A stretch of DNA of 64,000 bases from Amorphophallus konjac (lineage: Eukaryota; Streptophyta; Magnoliopsida; Alismatales; Araceae): assembly GCA_022559845.1 (NCBI GenBank), contig CM040117.1:76669731-76733730 (forward strand). The letters run 5' to 3'. Of this stretch, positions 33,659 through 45,262 are shown piece by piece. Position 1 is the stretch's first letter, and the number at the start of each line of letters is the position of its first letter. The position numbers and the translations under genes are program-made. The notes below the pieces were generated by a model. That model was not told the origin of the DNA. It ran no database searches and saw only the letters and a list, made by a program, of their open reading frames with translations.

Positions 33659-34060
33659 CCCACCCTCCCCTAAAGTCGAGGTAGCCATCAACGCTGGATC
33701 AACATGTGCCTTGCAAGATCCAGTTATATTCTTCTCCATGTAGTTAGAGTCCGAGAGGGGAAGCACCGTTGATGGCAACAACATCACTTTCAAAGGGTCC
33801 CCTGTTGGTGGCGGCAGTGGCAAGGTCGACTCTGGTGGTGGCATGTAGCCGTCATTTGGCATTAGCGCAGTGCCGCCCTTGCTTCTGGAAGAGCCTCCCT
33901 AGGCGTCGTACAGACATTGGAGACTCTCCTCCATCTAGCGGTCACGCCATTCCTGATTTAACTGCTACTACAGTGGCTCCAACGTTTGTTGAGGATGATC
34001 AATCTTGGCCCCTCCAACACTTCTTAACAGTGGTTCCAACAACCCTGACAATTTGAAGGC
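33659..34060 (-). mobile_element. Upstream continuation of the minus-strand LINE
   Basis: On the minus strand a Pro/Ser/Thr-rich reading (GYMPPPESTLPLPPPTGDPL) leads to the gypsy insertion point at 33659, and the LINE 3' part continues at 24178. The protein is not recognisable in detail; the link rests on position and on the LINE-type 3' end. Confidence 0.4.
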
Positions 34061-34895
34061 AACACATGTGTTTGATATGTGAAACTCGGGCATTCAGTAC
34101 ATGGTTCCTCTACTATGAGGTTCATGATTGGGATGCATACTGCTCCTTTAGATCCCCGAGATTTATCCTTATTGTTTCTCAACCCGGTACCTGAGACCGT
34201 GACAAGTTTTAAGCATGATCCTTCCACTTTGAATGCATCGGACTCATCCCTGCGGCATATAATTCTTCATCATCATCTTCAACCTGTCAGAAATATATAA
34301 CTTGCCACGGATGCAAAGGTAGTGTTAAAATTTGCCTACCTATCCCTCGGGCTACATCTTCAGAGCCTGCTAACCCAGGAACGGTCTCAACTTCTTCTGA
34401 TTTTTAAGAAGTTCTAGAGATCATATGTTAAGGGGTCCTGCTGATACACACTCCTCCACTGGTACTTTTGATGTTACTGCTATTCCTTTTATCCTTCAGA
34501 CTATTTAGTCTCAAGCTCCTCTAGAATATGATCTTCTTGCTGCACCTAAGAATTGGGTTGATGATTATTCACATGAGGAGTTTGATCAGGAAGATGATGT
34601 AGATGAATGTTGTTCATGACATGTGGGGTTCCGACCTAAATCATTTCTTCGCTATAGTATGTCTTGGAAGGGTCTCTCTTCCCCATGAGTATTTGAGAGG
34701 ATTCTCTCTGGATTAGACACTTATGTTTATTGCCGCATAGCCCTTTAATTTAGATTCTCTTTTTCTCGTTGGGCCGGCCTATTCAGTGTAAGGAGGATTT
34801 TCCCTCCATTTGACTTTATTCCCCCATATTGTATTTGGTGCCTCTCTGCCTCATGCTCTATCTTTTTCTAATAAAATTAGCGCTATACGTTTTAT
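34061..34895 (+). mobile_element. 3' part of a plus-strand L1-type LINE
   Basis: A degenerate reading with CHGCKGSVKICLP-like text around 34305-34340 is followed by stops. The 3' end has CCCCCATATTG, GGTGCCTCTCTGCC and CTTTTTCTAATAAAATT at 34827-34880. It matches the style of the minus-strand LINE end at 23241-23350. The two LINE pieces are arranged head to head. Confidence 0.45.
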
Positions 34896-35447
34896 TTTGA
34901 AAAATTAAGCATTCAACTTAATTTTCTATTCTAAATACTGGTCTTTGGCATTACAAATAATTTGATTTTTAGATGGGAGACACTTATCATTATTAAAATA
35001 TATTTTGTACAATCGTTATTTGCTTCCCATAGAGAATAAATTTTTTATTTTAGTACGAATATCCGTTTTGTATAATTGTAATTGTCATAAAAAATGTATC
35101 TTCATATATACTCTTCATCCAGTGTATGTAAAATCAAGTAAAAATATACATTCATATATCTATTCATAACATACATAAGAATCATATTGCCATTTTTTTT
35201 TGTCCCCGGTTCGTTTTTTTTCCTCTGCCGATCCGGTTTGCTGTGACTTTTTCTGGTTTCCTCGTTTCTATTTTAGGAAACTTTTTCCCTTGTCGATTCA
35301 GTTTCCAATGCGTGCTGACTGCATCTCGCATTCTCGCCTCGATATGAAATCGGGGTCGTCAGGGCTTCTTCATCGGCCATTAGCCCCATCATTCCCTCAT
35401 CTATCATCGTCATCATAATGTTACTACTAATATCTTAAGAGTCCAAT
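34896..35447. other. AT-rich sequence without supported gene
   Basis: No protein homology is visible. The part at 35190-35420 is T/C-rich and resembles in style the CCGGTT-containing stretch at 22970-23230. Confidence 0.45.
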
Positions 35448-35452
35448 ATCCT
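35448..35452 (+). repeat. Target duplication, left, of copia element 1
   Basis: ATCCT, identical to 40463-40467. Confidence 0.93.
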
Positions 35453-35601
35453 TGTTAAAATAATTAAGTATAAGGTATTTTTGTTATTATGTTTTTAGTA
35501 TGTGTCTGGGTTTTAATTGTGTATTCCCAGGCACATTTTATAGTGTAATCTCTATGAATTAATGAATATAGAATCTCTTTTCCTCTTGCCCTCGTCGCAC
35601 A
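35453..35601 (+). mobile_element. 5' LTR of copia element 1
   Basis: Start TGTTAAAATAATTAAG, end CCTCGTCGCACA. It has TATTTTTGTT and TTTATAG AT-rich parts, but no convincing TATA box could be chosen. Confidence 0.95.
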
Positions 35602-35612
35602 TGGTATCAGAG
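35602..35612 (+). other. Primer-binding site of copia element 1
   Basis: TGGTATCAGAG directly after the LTR, complementary to the 3' end of initiator tRNA-Met. Confidence 0.93.
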
Positions 35613-36123
35613 ACATGGGGTAGAGGGCCGCCCACCACCACCGCGGCGTCTCCTCTCGACGCGCGCACGGCGCGCTGCGATGCGAAGAGGGCCGCCCACC
35701 ACCACCGCCGCGTCTCCTCTCGACACGCGCACGACGTCCACGCAGGCGCGGTGCGACGCAAAGGCCACGCAGGGCACGACGCGCGCATGGTGGGCGACCT
35801 ACGCACGGCGTGAAGGGCGTGAGGGCGCCCCTGCGACCGCCTGCGACCCTCACCGGTGGGGCAACACGCGCACTGTGCGGATCCTGAAGTTTCTAATCAC
35901 GGTGTAAAGCTTTTCGTTTGACGGTAACGTCATCTTTGGTGGTAAGAAAGAATAACCTTATCTTCTAGCAGAGTTTCTCCGCACCTACTCGTTCTTTTAG
36001 GATGGTCAGCGCATGAGGGCTTGTGATCTTCTCCCTATGTGCTGACCCATTTGTTGTTGTAAGAAGATTGTCCGAATCCCTTTTGGCGCAGCAGAGGCTT
36101 TAGTTGTTTGGTTTGTTGTTGTC
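35613..36123 (+). other. Leader of copia element 1
   Basis: An untranslated leader of about 510 bases before gag. The first 230 bases are GC-rich with a repeated GGGCCGCCCACCACCACCGC segment (35626 and 35687) followed by a CTCGAC-containing copy, a local duplication of about 60 bp. Open frames here are not supported. Confidence 0.6.
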
Positions 36124-37039
36124 ATGGCAGAATCGTCGAGGTCCACTTCTGTCCCGACTTCTGACGAGAAACTCTATCATATGATGGCTACTGCTACAAA
36201 ATTAAATGGCTCTAATTATTCTCAATGGGCACAGTCTTTTCGCCTCTTGCTGCTCTCTTTGAGAAAACTTCGACATATTGAGCAAGACCCCTCCAGAGAA
36301 AACTGATAAGAAGGCATATGAAGCTTGGGAAGTTGATGATGGGATGGTAATTTCAATTCTGAATAATAGTTGTGAACAAAGTATTTTCAATAATATTGTC
36401 TTTTTAGACACCGCTAAGGAGATGTGGGATACTCTGAAAAAGATTTATTCAGCAGAGCACAATATCTCTCATATTTATAATATTTATTCAAGATTGTTCA
36501 CTCTAAAGCAAGAAGGAAGACCTATTTCTCAGTATTTTGCTGAAATTCTGGGTCTCTGGAGTGAATTAAAACTATATCAGCCTAGTGCTGTAGATGCCGC
36601 TCAACTGGAGAAACAAAAGGAAGAGTTTATTGTTGCTAAATTTTTGTCTGGAATGGATGATAATCTCGGATATGTTAGAGACAATTTGCTTGTAGACACT
36701 CAGGTTCCTACATTGGCTGGTGCTTACTCTCGTGTTCTTAGAGTAAGTACCAAATTGAATCTGATTGAGACAACATCTAGTGAGATTGGAGAATCTGGTA
36801 GTGCTTCAGCTCTTGCCGTAGGGGGGCGTGGCTGTGGACGTGGCCGTGGTCGTGGCTCTCCATGTATTCATTGCAACAAAACTGGACATCAGCCTGATTT
36901 TTGCTGGAAGAAATATGGCAAAGGGGGATCACGTCTGCGACCTGTTGCTAATCTGGGGGCCTCTAGTGACTCCTCATCTCTCACTCCGGAGTCTATGCCA
37001 CAGCCTGTGCAGCAGCCACCTATAGGACCACCATCTTAG
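36124..37039 (+). pseudogene. gag: Gag of copia element 1, frameshifted
   Basis: It starts at 36124 (MAESSRSTSVPTSDEKLYHM). The copia gag domain has LNGSNYSQWAQSFRLLLLS, then after a frame change at about 36288 continues AYEAWEVDDGMVISILNN, AKEMWDTLKKIY and ISQYFAEILGLWSEL. A Gly/Arg-rich stretch and the knuckle CIHCNKTGHQPDFC (36862-36903) follow. One extra C in the run GACCCCTCC explains the frameshift. A TAG ends the frame at 37037-37039, and a further frame change separates it from pol. Confidence 0.9.
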
Positions 37040-37154
37040 AAAGGGGTTACACTGTCTCCCGAGGATTACGAGGCATTCCAACGGCTCTTCAACACATTCT
37101 TCGTCCTTTCATGCCGCCACATCAGGTAGTGCCTCTGCAGTTCACCACAATTCC

Positions 37155-40100
37155 TCCTGGATTGTGGATTCTGGTGTTTCTTGTCACATGACAGGTAGTT
37201 GTTCCCTTTTCTCCTCTCTTCATTTATCTAATACTCACCCCTCTGTTACTGTAGCGGATGGGTCGTATAGTTCTGTTGCTGGGAAAGGGACTGTTCATAC
37301 CTCATCTCTAACCCTGAAAGATGTCCTTTATGTTCCAAACTTTCCCATTGGCTTGTTATCTATTAGTTCTTTGACCCGTTCCTTAAGCTGTTCAGTAACA
37401 TTCTATCCTTCTTATTATATATTTCAGGATCTCCAGACAAAGAAGCTGATTGGTGGCGGTCATGAATCTGGAGGATTGTACTACCTCGTTGATGGACCTC
37501 TCCAAAGACATAAGGCTTCCTCAGCATCTGATATTTCTTTTCAGTGGCACTGTCGGCTTGGACATCCATCCCTTTCCAGGCTACGTGAGATTGTTCCCGT
37601 TTCTTCTTCAACAAATAGACTTTTGTGTGAAACCTGTGAGCTTGGGAAACATCATAGGGTCTCCTTTCCTTCTAGTAATAGTGAAAGGAGCATTGCTCCA
37701 TTTCATCTTGTACATTCCGACATCTGGGGACCGTCTCCTATCACCTCCAGACTCGGATTTCGATACTTTGTCATTTTTGTTGATGACTTTTCTCGGATGA
37801 CCTGGTTATTTCTTTTGAGAGCTTGTTCGGAGATATTTGATGTGTTCAAATCTTTTTATTCAGAAATACAAAATAAGTTCTCCACGTCCATCAAAATTTT
37901 GCGTACAGACAATGCCAAGGAATATGTCCAGTCATCCTTTGCTTCCTTTTGTTCAATGCATGGAATTCTTCATCAAACATCTTGCTCCTACACCTCTCAA
38001 CAAAATGGGATTGCTGAGAGGAAGAATCGACATTTACTTGATGTTGCTCGTACTCTTATCTTTCACATGCATGTTCCAAAGTACTATTGGGGTGATGCCA
38101 TTCTTACCTCGTGCTATCTTATTAATCGGGTTCCGAGCAAGGTGCTAGTCGACAAAAGTCCTTTCTCATGCTTATATCCAAATGAAGATCCGTTTCCTCT
38201 AACTCCTCGGGTCTTTGGATGTAAGTGCTTTGTTCACACTCTTGGACCAGGACATGATAAGTTGTCTCCTAGATCTATTCCTTGTATTTTCTTGGGGTAT
38301 TCTCGGACCCAAAAAGGGTATTGATGTTTTGACCCTCGGTCCAAGAGGTCATTTGTGGTTGCTGATGTGACCTTTTTTGAGTTTGTGCCCTTTTATGCTT
38401 CCCCTTCTTCTCCACAACCTTCTCCTGCACAGACTTCTCCTTCACCTATTCTTCTTGATCATGTTTCTCTGGATGTGCCAGCTGCAGATACTGATTGTTG
38501 TGTTGAGCCTCAGGATGCGAATAATAGATTTGGACAGGTTTATCAACGATGGACCAATAGTGCGCCGCCTGCCGTCTTGCCACAATCAACTTCTTCACTG
38601 GAGCCTCCTCCTCCCACTGGTGAGACTTCTCTTCCCTCTTCTGATCTGGATCTCCCTATTGCCCTTCGCAAGGGAAAACGATCCAATACGAAGCATCCTC
38701 TTGACGACTTCATTTCTTATCATGCTTTGTTTTCATCTTTTCGCCAGTATGCCTTGTCTATTTCTGATGTTCACCCTCCAAAGTCTGTCTCTGAGGCACT
38801 ATCCAAACCTGAATGGAATGCTGCTATGGATGAGGAAATGTGTACCTTACTGTCTCGTGATACTTGGGTCTTTGTACCTCGGCCAGTCGGTGTTACCCCT
38901 GTTGCTTGTCGGTGGGTGTTCACTATAAAGTACAATCCAGAAGGCTCCGTTGACAAATATAAATCTAGACTTATGGCCAAGGGCTTTACTCAGACTTATG
39001 GAGTTGATTATTTCGAGACTTTTTCTCCTGTTGCTCGACTTAACTCTGTTCGGGTGTTGTTTTTTCTTGCCATCAATCAGGGATGGAATATGTTGCAGAT
39101 GGATGTCAAGAATGCCTTCTTGTATGGTAATCTTAAAGAAGAGATATATATGGAGCAACCTCCTGGGTATGTTACTCAGGGGGAGATGGTGTGTAAACTA
39201 CAGAAGGCAATTTATGGCTTAAAACAAAGTCCTCGGGCATGGTTTGAGAAATTCAGTCAGATTGCTTCTGGGGTTGGATTAAAGAGGAGTCAAGCCGATC
39301 ATTCTGTGTTTGTTCGCCGTACACCTACTGGTGTGGTCATTCTTATTGTCTATGTTGATGATATGTTGCTCACGGGAAGTGATAAAAATGGTGTGAAGGA
39401 AGTTCAGAAATACCTTCAGTGTCATTTTGTTACTAAGAACCTAGGGAGACCGCGCTATTTTTTTGGGATTGAGATTGCTTATGGTAATGATGGTGTTTCT
39501 TTATCTCAAAGAAAATATTCTCTGGACTTGTTACAGGAAATGGGAATGTTGGGGTGTAAGCCTGCTGATACACTCACCATTCCTCAGTATGATCTTGAAG
39601 TGGAGGATAGTCCAGTGTTCAATGATGTTACTCAATATAGGCGACTTTGTGGAAAGCTGATATATCTGACAGTGACTCGCCCAGATATTGCCTTTGCTGT
39701 ATCAGTTGTCAGTCAATTTATGCAAAATCCAAAGTTATGTCATTGGGAAGCGGCTCTAAAGATCATGCGTTATGTCAAATGAGCTCCCAGATGTGGTCTT
39801 CTATATAAGAAAAATGGTCATTTGTCCATTGAGGCTTTTTCTGATGTAGATTATGCGGGATCTCGGTTGGACCGACGGTCAACCTCTAGGTTTTGTACCT
39901 ATGTTGGAGGCAATCTTGTCACTTGGAGAAGCAAGAAACAAAGTGTGGTAGCTAGGTCAAGTGCTGAAGCAGAGTACAGAGCAATGGCTCAGACAACTTG
40001 AGAAATGATGTGGCTGAAATCTTTGATGGCAGATTTTGAGGTCACCTGCTCTGAACCTATGATGATGAGATGTGACAATCAGGCTGCTATCCATATTGCA

Positions 40101-40306
40101 AGGAATCCAATATTTCATGAGCGCACAAAGTATATTGAGGTTGATTGCCATTTTGTTCGGGATGCTATCATGTCTCAAAAGATTAGTACTCCTTTCACTC
40201 CTACTGAGGACCAACTTGCTGATCTCTTCACAAAATCGCTTGGGGTTGGCCGATTCAGTGTTCTATGTGGCAAGCTGGGCATATTTGATATATATGCTCC
40301 AGCTTG
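37155..40306 (+). pseudogene. pol: Pol of copia element 1, three TGA stops
   Basis: The protease (IVDSGVSCHMTG), integrase and RT are read in one frame. The integrase has zinc-type HCRLGHPS...CETCELGK, Asp in VHSDIWGP, Asp in LRTDNAKEY and Glu in QQNGIAERKNR. RT has WRVF-like VACRWVFTIKYN, MDVKNAFLYGNL, and VYVDDMLLTG at 39349-39378. RNase H has FSDVDYAGSRLD, where Ala of the usual DADY is Val, and SSAEAEYRAM. TGA stops at 38322-38324, 39780-39782 and 39999-40001 interrupt the frame; the first two fit single-base changes of CGA and GGA. It ends at 40304-40306, before a GAGGGGGAG polypurine tract. Confidence 0.93.
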
Positions 40307-40314
40307 AGGGGGAG
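40306..40314 (+). other. Polypurine tract of copia element 1
   Basis: GAGGGGGAG directly before the 3' LTR. Confidence 0.88.
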
Positions 40315-40462
40315 TGTTAAAATAATTAAGTATAGGGTATTTTTGTTATTATGTTTTTAGTATGTGTCTGGATTTTAATTGTGTATTCCAGGCACATTTT
40401 ATAGTGTAATCTCTCTGAATTAATGAATATAGAATCTCTTTTCCTCTTGCCCTCGTCGCACA
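40315..40462 (+). mobile_element. 3' LTR of copia element 1
   Basis: Start TGTTAAAATAATTAAG, end CCTCGTCGCACA. One C shorter than the 5' LTR, plus about three substitutions. Confidence 0.95.
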
Positions 40463-40490
40463 ATCCTAAACCACTAGACCATCGCCCCAT
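40463..40490 (-). pseudogene. Possible decayed tRNA gene split by copia element 1
   Basis: On the minus strand this piece reads GGGGCGATGGTCTAGTGG then TTTAGGAT. It continues, across the copia element and its duplicated ATCCT, at 35447 with ATTGGACTCTTAAGAT. The joined text has a box-A-like D arm (TGGTCTAGTGGTTTAGGA) and an anticodon-arm-like TTGGACTCTTAAG, close to plant tRNA-Gln/Glu style genes. The expected T arm (GGTTCAA) is not found in the following 40 bases, so it is a relic or a tRNA-derived piece. Confidence 0.4.
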
Positions 40491-41149
40491 GGTATTACTA
40501 ATACAGAATAAAAATTAGTGGGAGCGGTTTTTTGGGGATACCAGATCGATGGATTCTGGGATTTAAGTCATATTTGCGTATCTGACCCATTATGAGACAT
40601 GCTGATCTAGTCCACTTGCTGCAAGATAAGGAGAGATTTATCATAGTCTTTTAGGTGTGAAGAACAGAAAAAATATATATAAAAAAACAGATACCTTTTG
40701 ATGGTTTACTTCGTACATCTGTGTGGGTCAGTTACCTCATCAAACACGTAAGTTCCCGCATGGTAGCACCTCCTCAGGGAATATAAGCTGAAAATTAGAA
40801 TGCTTAATATTTGGAAATTATATATTCGATGTATTCTAATCCAAGATATTCATACGTACACTTTCATTAATCGTTTAAACTCACATTTGATATCTAGATA
40901 TATAGGTAACAAAGTGAAAGAAAAAAAATTGATTCATCTGGTCGAGGAAAGTACTCACTTTCTCATTTTTCTTGTCGATTTAGGGGTGAGTCATTCTCAT
41001 ATAAAAGGTAAAAACCAAAAATAAATGGTTGAACAGGTTGCCCCTAATTAATTTATACTCCAAAAATTAAAAAGATAGAAATAAGATTAAAAAATGTAAA
41101 TAAAAATCATAAGAAGGATTTCAGGGAATAATATATAAGAGCCTTCCTT
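40491..41149. other. AT-rich sequence without supported gene
   Basis: No known protein or repeat is recognised. Open frames here are short and AT-driven. Confidence 0.4.
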
Positions 41150-41470
41150 CTATGTGGGTCTCATCAGTCATCAGCAATTGACGACTCCTGATCATGACTC
41201 ACCATATTCATCCTCAAATCGCACAAAGTCTGAGTCACTGTATATGTTCGGGTTCTGATCACTGCCCCTTTGTTCCTTTCCGCCTCATAAAATCTTCATC
41301 AACATACTGGCCGGCATTGCTAAGCATGATTGGGCACTTAAATGGATCCCAAACATCCTCACCAGTCCACTCTTAAACTTAACATCATGAACAACCTCCT
41401 GAGGTGGCTGGGCATCTCTGGTTTGGCTGCACATCCCTCCACGGCATCAACTAAGTGGCCGCCAATCTAA
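41150..41470 (-). pseudogene. Possible coding relic, unrecognised
   Basis: On the minus strand, pieces with ordinary protein composition lie in adjoining frames: AQPPQEVVHDVKFKSGL, then DVWDPFKCPIMLSNAGQYVD, then NPNIYSDSDFVRFEDEYGES. They need at least two frame changes. I do not recognise the protein. It may be an exon relic of a host gene, like the ones at 44150 and 56394. Confidence 0.25.
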
Positions 41471-41699
41471 TGCATTAACATAAATTGCCATCAAACTAAG
41501 CTTTTATCACTTATAGAACTAATTATCTAAGCTTAACTTCTTCATACCTCACAACCCTTGAATTAGGCATGTCGAAGTGAAAATTGAAGAGCATGTTCAG
41601 CTGCCCACTTTGGTAAACATACATAGTACAGCGCCATATACTCAATCATTAGGCATGTACAGTAACAATCTGGATAATTAAGCCGGCACAGTCTTGAAA

Positions 41700-42030
41700 A
41701 CATCAATCTAAATTAAACACCCTCCCCACCAAGATCACCCTCCTCTCCTCCTCTTCCCCCTTGAAAACATTAATCTAACACCCCTACCCCCAAACATTCT
41801 TCTTCTTCTTCTTCTTCCGTGCGCGAGCCCCCCTCCCCCCTCTCCCCCCCCTCTCTCTCTCTTTGGCTGCCCACGGCCGACCCCCGTTCTACCTGTCCTG
41901 TCGCCTCTCCCAGTGCACGACCTCCCTCTCTCCGGCATCACCTCGACAGAGGCTGCGTGCCGCCGGCCTGCCGACCTGCCGCCACGGCACACGGGTGAGT
42001 CTCCCTCTCTCTCTCTCTCTCTGGCCCAGG
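41700..42030 (+). other. CT-rich, GC-rich segment resembling a gene start
   Basis: A (CTT)n run at 41799-41816, long C/T tracts, a short GC-rich reading (AAHGRPPFYLSCRLSQ and on) and then a good splice-donor-like GGGTGAGT at 41993 followed by (CT)n. This looks like the 5' end of a plant gene with an intron, but no protein family is recognised. It lies about 2.1 kb upstream of the STRAP-type exon. Confidence 0.25.
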
Positions 42031-42669
42031 TCATTTTCTGCAGATGAAGTGGTCCACGGTGATATAGTGACTGAACATTCTGTGACCTTAGGGGGAAATG
42101 AAAATAGAGAGAAAGACTTGCTATCCTTTATTCTTTGTGATTTTCTGTGTTGGTTGGCTATCTAATTTCTCTATGCTTTATGACCGCTTGGATCCGTCAC
42201 TTTCGCAACATCTGGTTAGTTTTGATGTGAAACAGCCATCTTTCATGTAGATAACGTGTTATTGTAATTTGGAATATTATATATGGCATGGGATATTACG
42301 AAGGGGATGGCATTTTTTATAGCAATATTTTTCACTTTCTTCCATATATCACATAGATATCTCAGTTTGCTGATCGCACCATGTATGTGTGTTCTTGCTA
42401 TCTTGAGATATCTCACTGCATCTGCTCCTTATCGTAATCTATTCCTGGATTTGAAACATGTGATACATTATCATTTTGCTTGCATTCGTCTTATAAAGTT
42501 TTGCAACTGTAATTGGCTGTGGTCCATGTATGTTGATGTTGATTGAGCCACTGTATCACTCATCGACTTCAAATAGTTGGGATTGGCATGGGATCTGCCA
42601 GACCTGAATCTATCTGGGTCATGATTGATCCGTTAGAATAGGGCCCTTGCTGCTATTTGAAGTGTAAGA

Positions 42670-42915
42670 ATTTCAAAACCAGGAAACATTTTTTTTCCTT
42701 GTTGCTCCATTTTTCATAAGATGACGTAATTGGTTTGGTGAGGTTTTTGATATCGATTCTAAGTCACTGGAGCGTGGAACTCTCTTCTGAGGGTATTTCA
42801 AAACCAGGAAACATATTTTTCTTGTTGCTCCATTTTTCATAAACTGACGTAATTGGTTTGATGAGGTTTTTGATATCGATTCTAGGTCACTGGAGCAGGG
42901 AACTCTCTTCTGAGG
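42670..42915. repeat. 125-bp tandem duplication
   Basis: ATTTCAAAACCAGGAAACAT... at 42670 is repeated from 42795 with a few changes and small indels, ending GAACTCTCTTCTGAGGGT in both copies. It is non-coding and lies in intron-like sequence. Confidence 0.88.
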
Positions 42916-44149
42916 GTGCCATGTGAAACAACTCTTGTACGCATTTTTTCAAAGATAACAGTAATGAGGGACAAGATGTATAACCAATCTACATATGTCA
43001 AATCTTGTTATTATGCAGATGACATCCAGTAAACCTTGTTGCAGCTGCCTACTGATTCTAATTTTGTTTCGGAATTGACATATATATACATCATCTGGTT
43101 GAGTGCTGTTACTTTTGTGTGTTCAGAAGACAGCACTACAAAGGTATGAACACTGAACTAAATCTTCCATTAAATTTACAGGCATACAAGCCAAAAGCTT
43201 GTTAAGACTTCGATAATAGATTGCCTTTCTGTTTCATTTCTTTCATTCCATTTAGAGGTGGGTTGGGAGGGGGGCTTTGCCATTATCAGAATCTCATTCA
43301 CATCACCAATCCCAGAATCCTAGCCTTTTCAATATGATAGATCACTTATTTCAAACACTGCTGTTTTACAGTGTTTTATACATCCTCTTTGATTCTAAAA
43401 TTTCTGTGTCCTCCAATTATCTTACCATTTATGGTTCATCATGAGTTTAGATTTGGGTACGTAACAGATAAAAGGGCAATCATACATGGCCATGAAATAT
43501 CCATATTTTACAGCAATTATTTTTTGGCTATTTCAAAGCTTCCATGTCTTCAGAGCTTCCATGGAGATGGTCCCACCTCTTCAAAAACTATTCAAAAAAC
43601 TAAAATAGTTAAGTGTAAGTTGTTAAAAATTGTCTTGTTCAAACTGAAAACCAGCTGCGCTGGGCACCTTCCTCATGTTTCTGACCTGTTTTTCACTTTT
43701 ACCACAATTCCAATCTAATCTGGCGTATCCTTTGGACAAAGTTCAAATTGTAATGCCAATGTATCTCTACTGAATAAATTGGTGGGTATTGTTATCCTGT
43801 TCATGATGTGTTGTATCTATTCCTTTTCTTGATATATACCAGATGTTTCATGGATTGTGGAATTTTGTTTTGTTGATTGTTCTTTGTCATTATTACTTAA
43901 AAGATAGATATGTGCTATTAATATCTGTTGACAGTGTGACATGTAATGTTAAGGAATAAGGATAGGTAGCTTTCTTTTCATATCATAGAATGTCTCAAGA
44001 CCACAATATTTTAGTGGGTAAGAAAGATGCAAAAGTGCCCTGTTTTTGGTTGTGAATCGTCAGTTACTGCCATGGCTACCAATGCTGTCAAAATTTTTAT
44101 GTTGTTTAGCAGACTTTCTTACATCATGTTTAATTTGAACTTTATGTAG
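42916..44149. other. Intron-like AT-rich sequence
   Basis: No exon or element is recognised. The T-rich composition and position before the STRAP-type exon suggest intron or former intron. Confidence 0.4.
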
Positions 44150-44323
44150 GTTGCTCATCTGTTGCTAACTGGAGGAATTGAAAAAAATCTGCGCATGTTG
44201 ACTTGAATCGTCCAGATGCTCCTCCAAGAGAAGTTGATAAATCACTAAGCTCTGTAAGAACTGTGGCTTGGCTTCATAGCGACCGGACAATATTAAGTTC
44301 TTGCACTGATATTGGAGTATAAG
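44150..44323 (+). pseudogene. Exon relic of a STRAP-type WD40 protein gene
   Basis: STRAP proteins (serine-threonine kinase receptor-associated) are WD40 scaffold proteins. After a splice acceptor (TTTATGTAG) the exon reads AHLLLTGGIEK, then, after a one-base loss near 44203, DLNRPDAPPREVDKSLSSVR, TVAWLHSDRTILSSCTDIG, ending before a donor-like GTTTGT at 44324. This matches the middle of plant STRAP proteins. The frameshift and a two-base insertion near the end (GGAGTATAAG) show that it is not functional. No other STRAP exon was found in the window, so it is a fragment or a largely decayed gene. Confidence 0.8.
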
Positions 44324-44768
44324 GTTTGTTCATTTTTTCTTTATTTTACTTTGTATATATTAGTAGCTCATGTCTTCTTTACATTATTTCTATGTATGGT
44401 ATCAAATTAGGCTTCGTTAAAATAGGAGACGACTAAGACTCTATTTTCAGCTCTTGTTAATGTCAAAGTGACATTATTTAAATTCGCTGTCCTATTATGC
44501 TTTATTAGTGATTAGAATCAGTAAAAAATATTATCAAACTGTCAAAATTTAGTGCGTCTCTCACGGATTTTGGTGCAATGTACAAATGTGATCTCCTCAA
44601 ACACCACCGCAGGTCAGTCTACTTCTTGGCTTTCTTGGTTCAACTAGCTATCACATAAGGGCCACCTTCATTTTTCATGGAAAATGATTTCAATTTAACT
44701 GCACTGGATATGAGATGTCAGGCTTGTAAGACATTTGATTTGGGTATGAACATGATTTCTTTTTAGAG

Positions 44769-45044
44769 TTTTTGCACGTAAACCATTGTTAAATGAGAAT
44801 TTACAAAAAAAATATTCCTAGAAATGTATTAGTAGGCATATCACTATGTAAATCCGAATTATGCAAAAATGCCATGTTTATTTGTAGGCATATCACTTCA
44901 TTTTTCCAAAAACTTACAAAAAAATCAAGCTTAAATGCCATTTATGCACTATTTGAATTAACACAATGATATGCCTGCCAATGCATTTTCAGGAATGATT
45001 TTTTTTTTGTAAATTTTCATTTAACAATAATTTTCATGCAAAAA
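44769..45044. mobile_element. Fold-back element with about 110-bp inverted repeats
   Basis: The arm from 44769 (TTTTTGCACGTAAACCATTG) returns as reverse complement at the right end (45044 leftwards: TTTTTGCATGAAAATTATTG). The match continues for about 110 bases on each side with roughly 80% or better identity by eye. A short spacer lies near 44890-44935. Long arms and possible 9-bp flanks (TTTCTTTTT / TTTCTTTAT) fit a Mutator-type MITE, but the class is not proven. Confidence 0.75.
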
Positions 45045-45257
45045 TTTCTTTATTTTTTCTGTCTCTACTTTTGAATGTTTACTTCATCTTTTTATTAGCC
45101 ATTTGATCGAGCTGGCTATCATGATCAGTAGGCTACCTTGCTGTTAGACCAGGGATGGGAGCCCCCTCATCCCAACCCCAGTGAGAATTTTTTCCAGATA
45201 CACTTGAATCATTTACACGTATCTTTTGTGTTCGAAGAAAATTTAGTTTGGAAATTA

Positions 45258-45262
45258 ACTAT
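45258..45262 (+). repeat. Target duplication, left, of SIRE-type element 1
   Basis: ACTAT, identical to 56368-56372. Confidence 0.95.

Larger units (their letters stand above)
35453..40462 (+). mobile_element. Copia element 1 with 149-bp LTRs
   Basis: Complete structure: ATCCT duplication, LTR, tRNA-iMet primer site, gag, pol in copia order (protease, integrase, RT, RNase H), polypurine tract and LTR. LTRs run 35453-35601 and 40315-40462 and differ at about four positions including one indel. The lineage within copia is not decided; the short LTRs fit groups such as Ale or Ivana. Confidence 0.95.
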
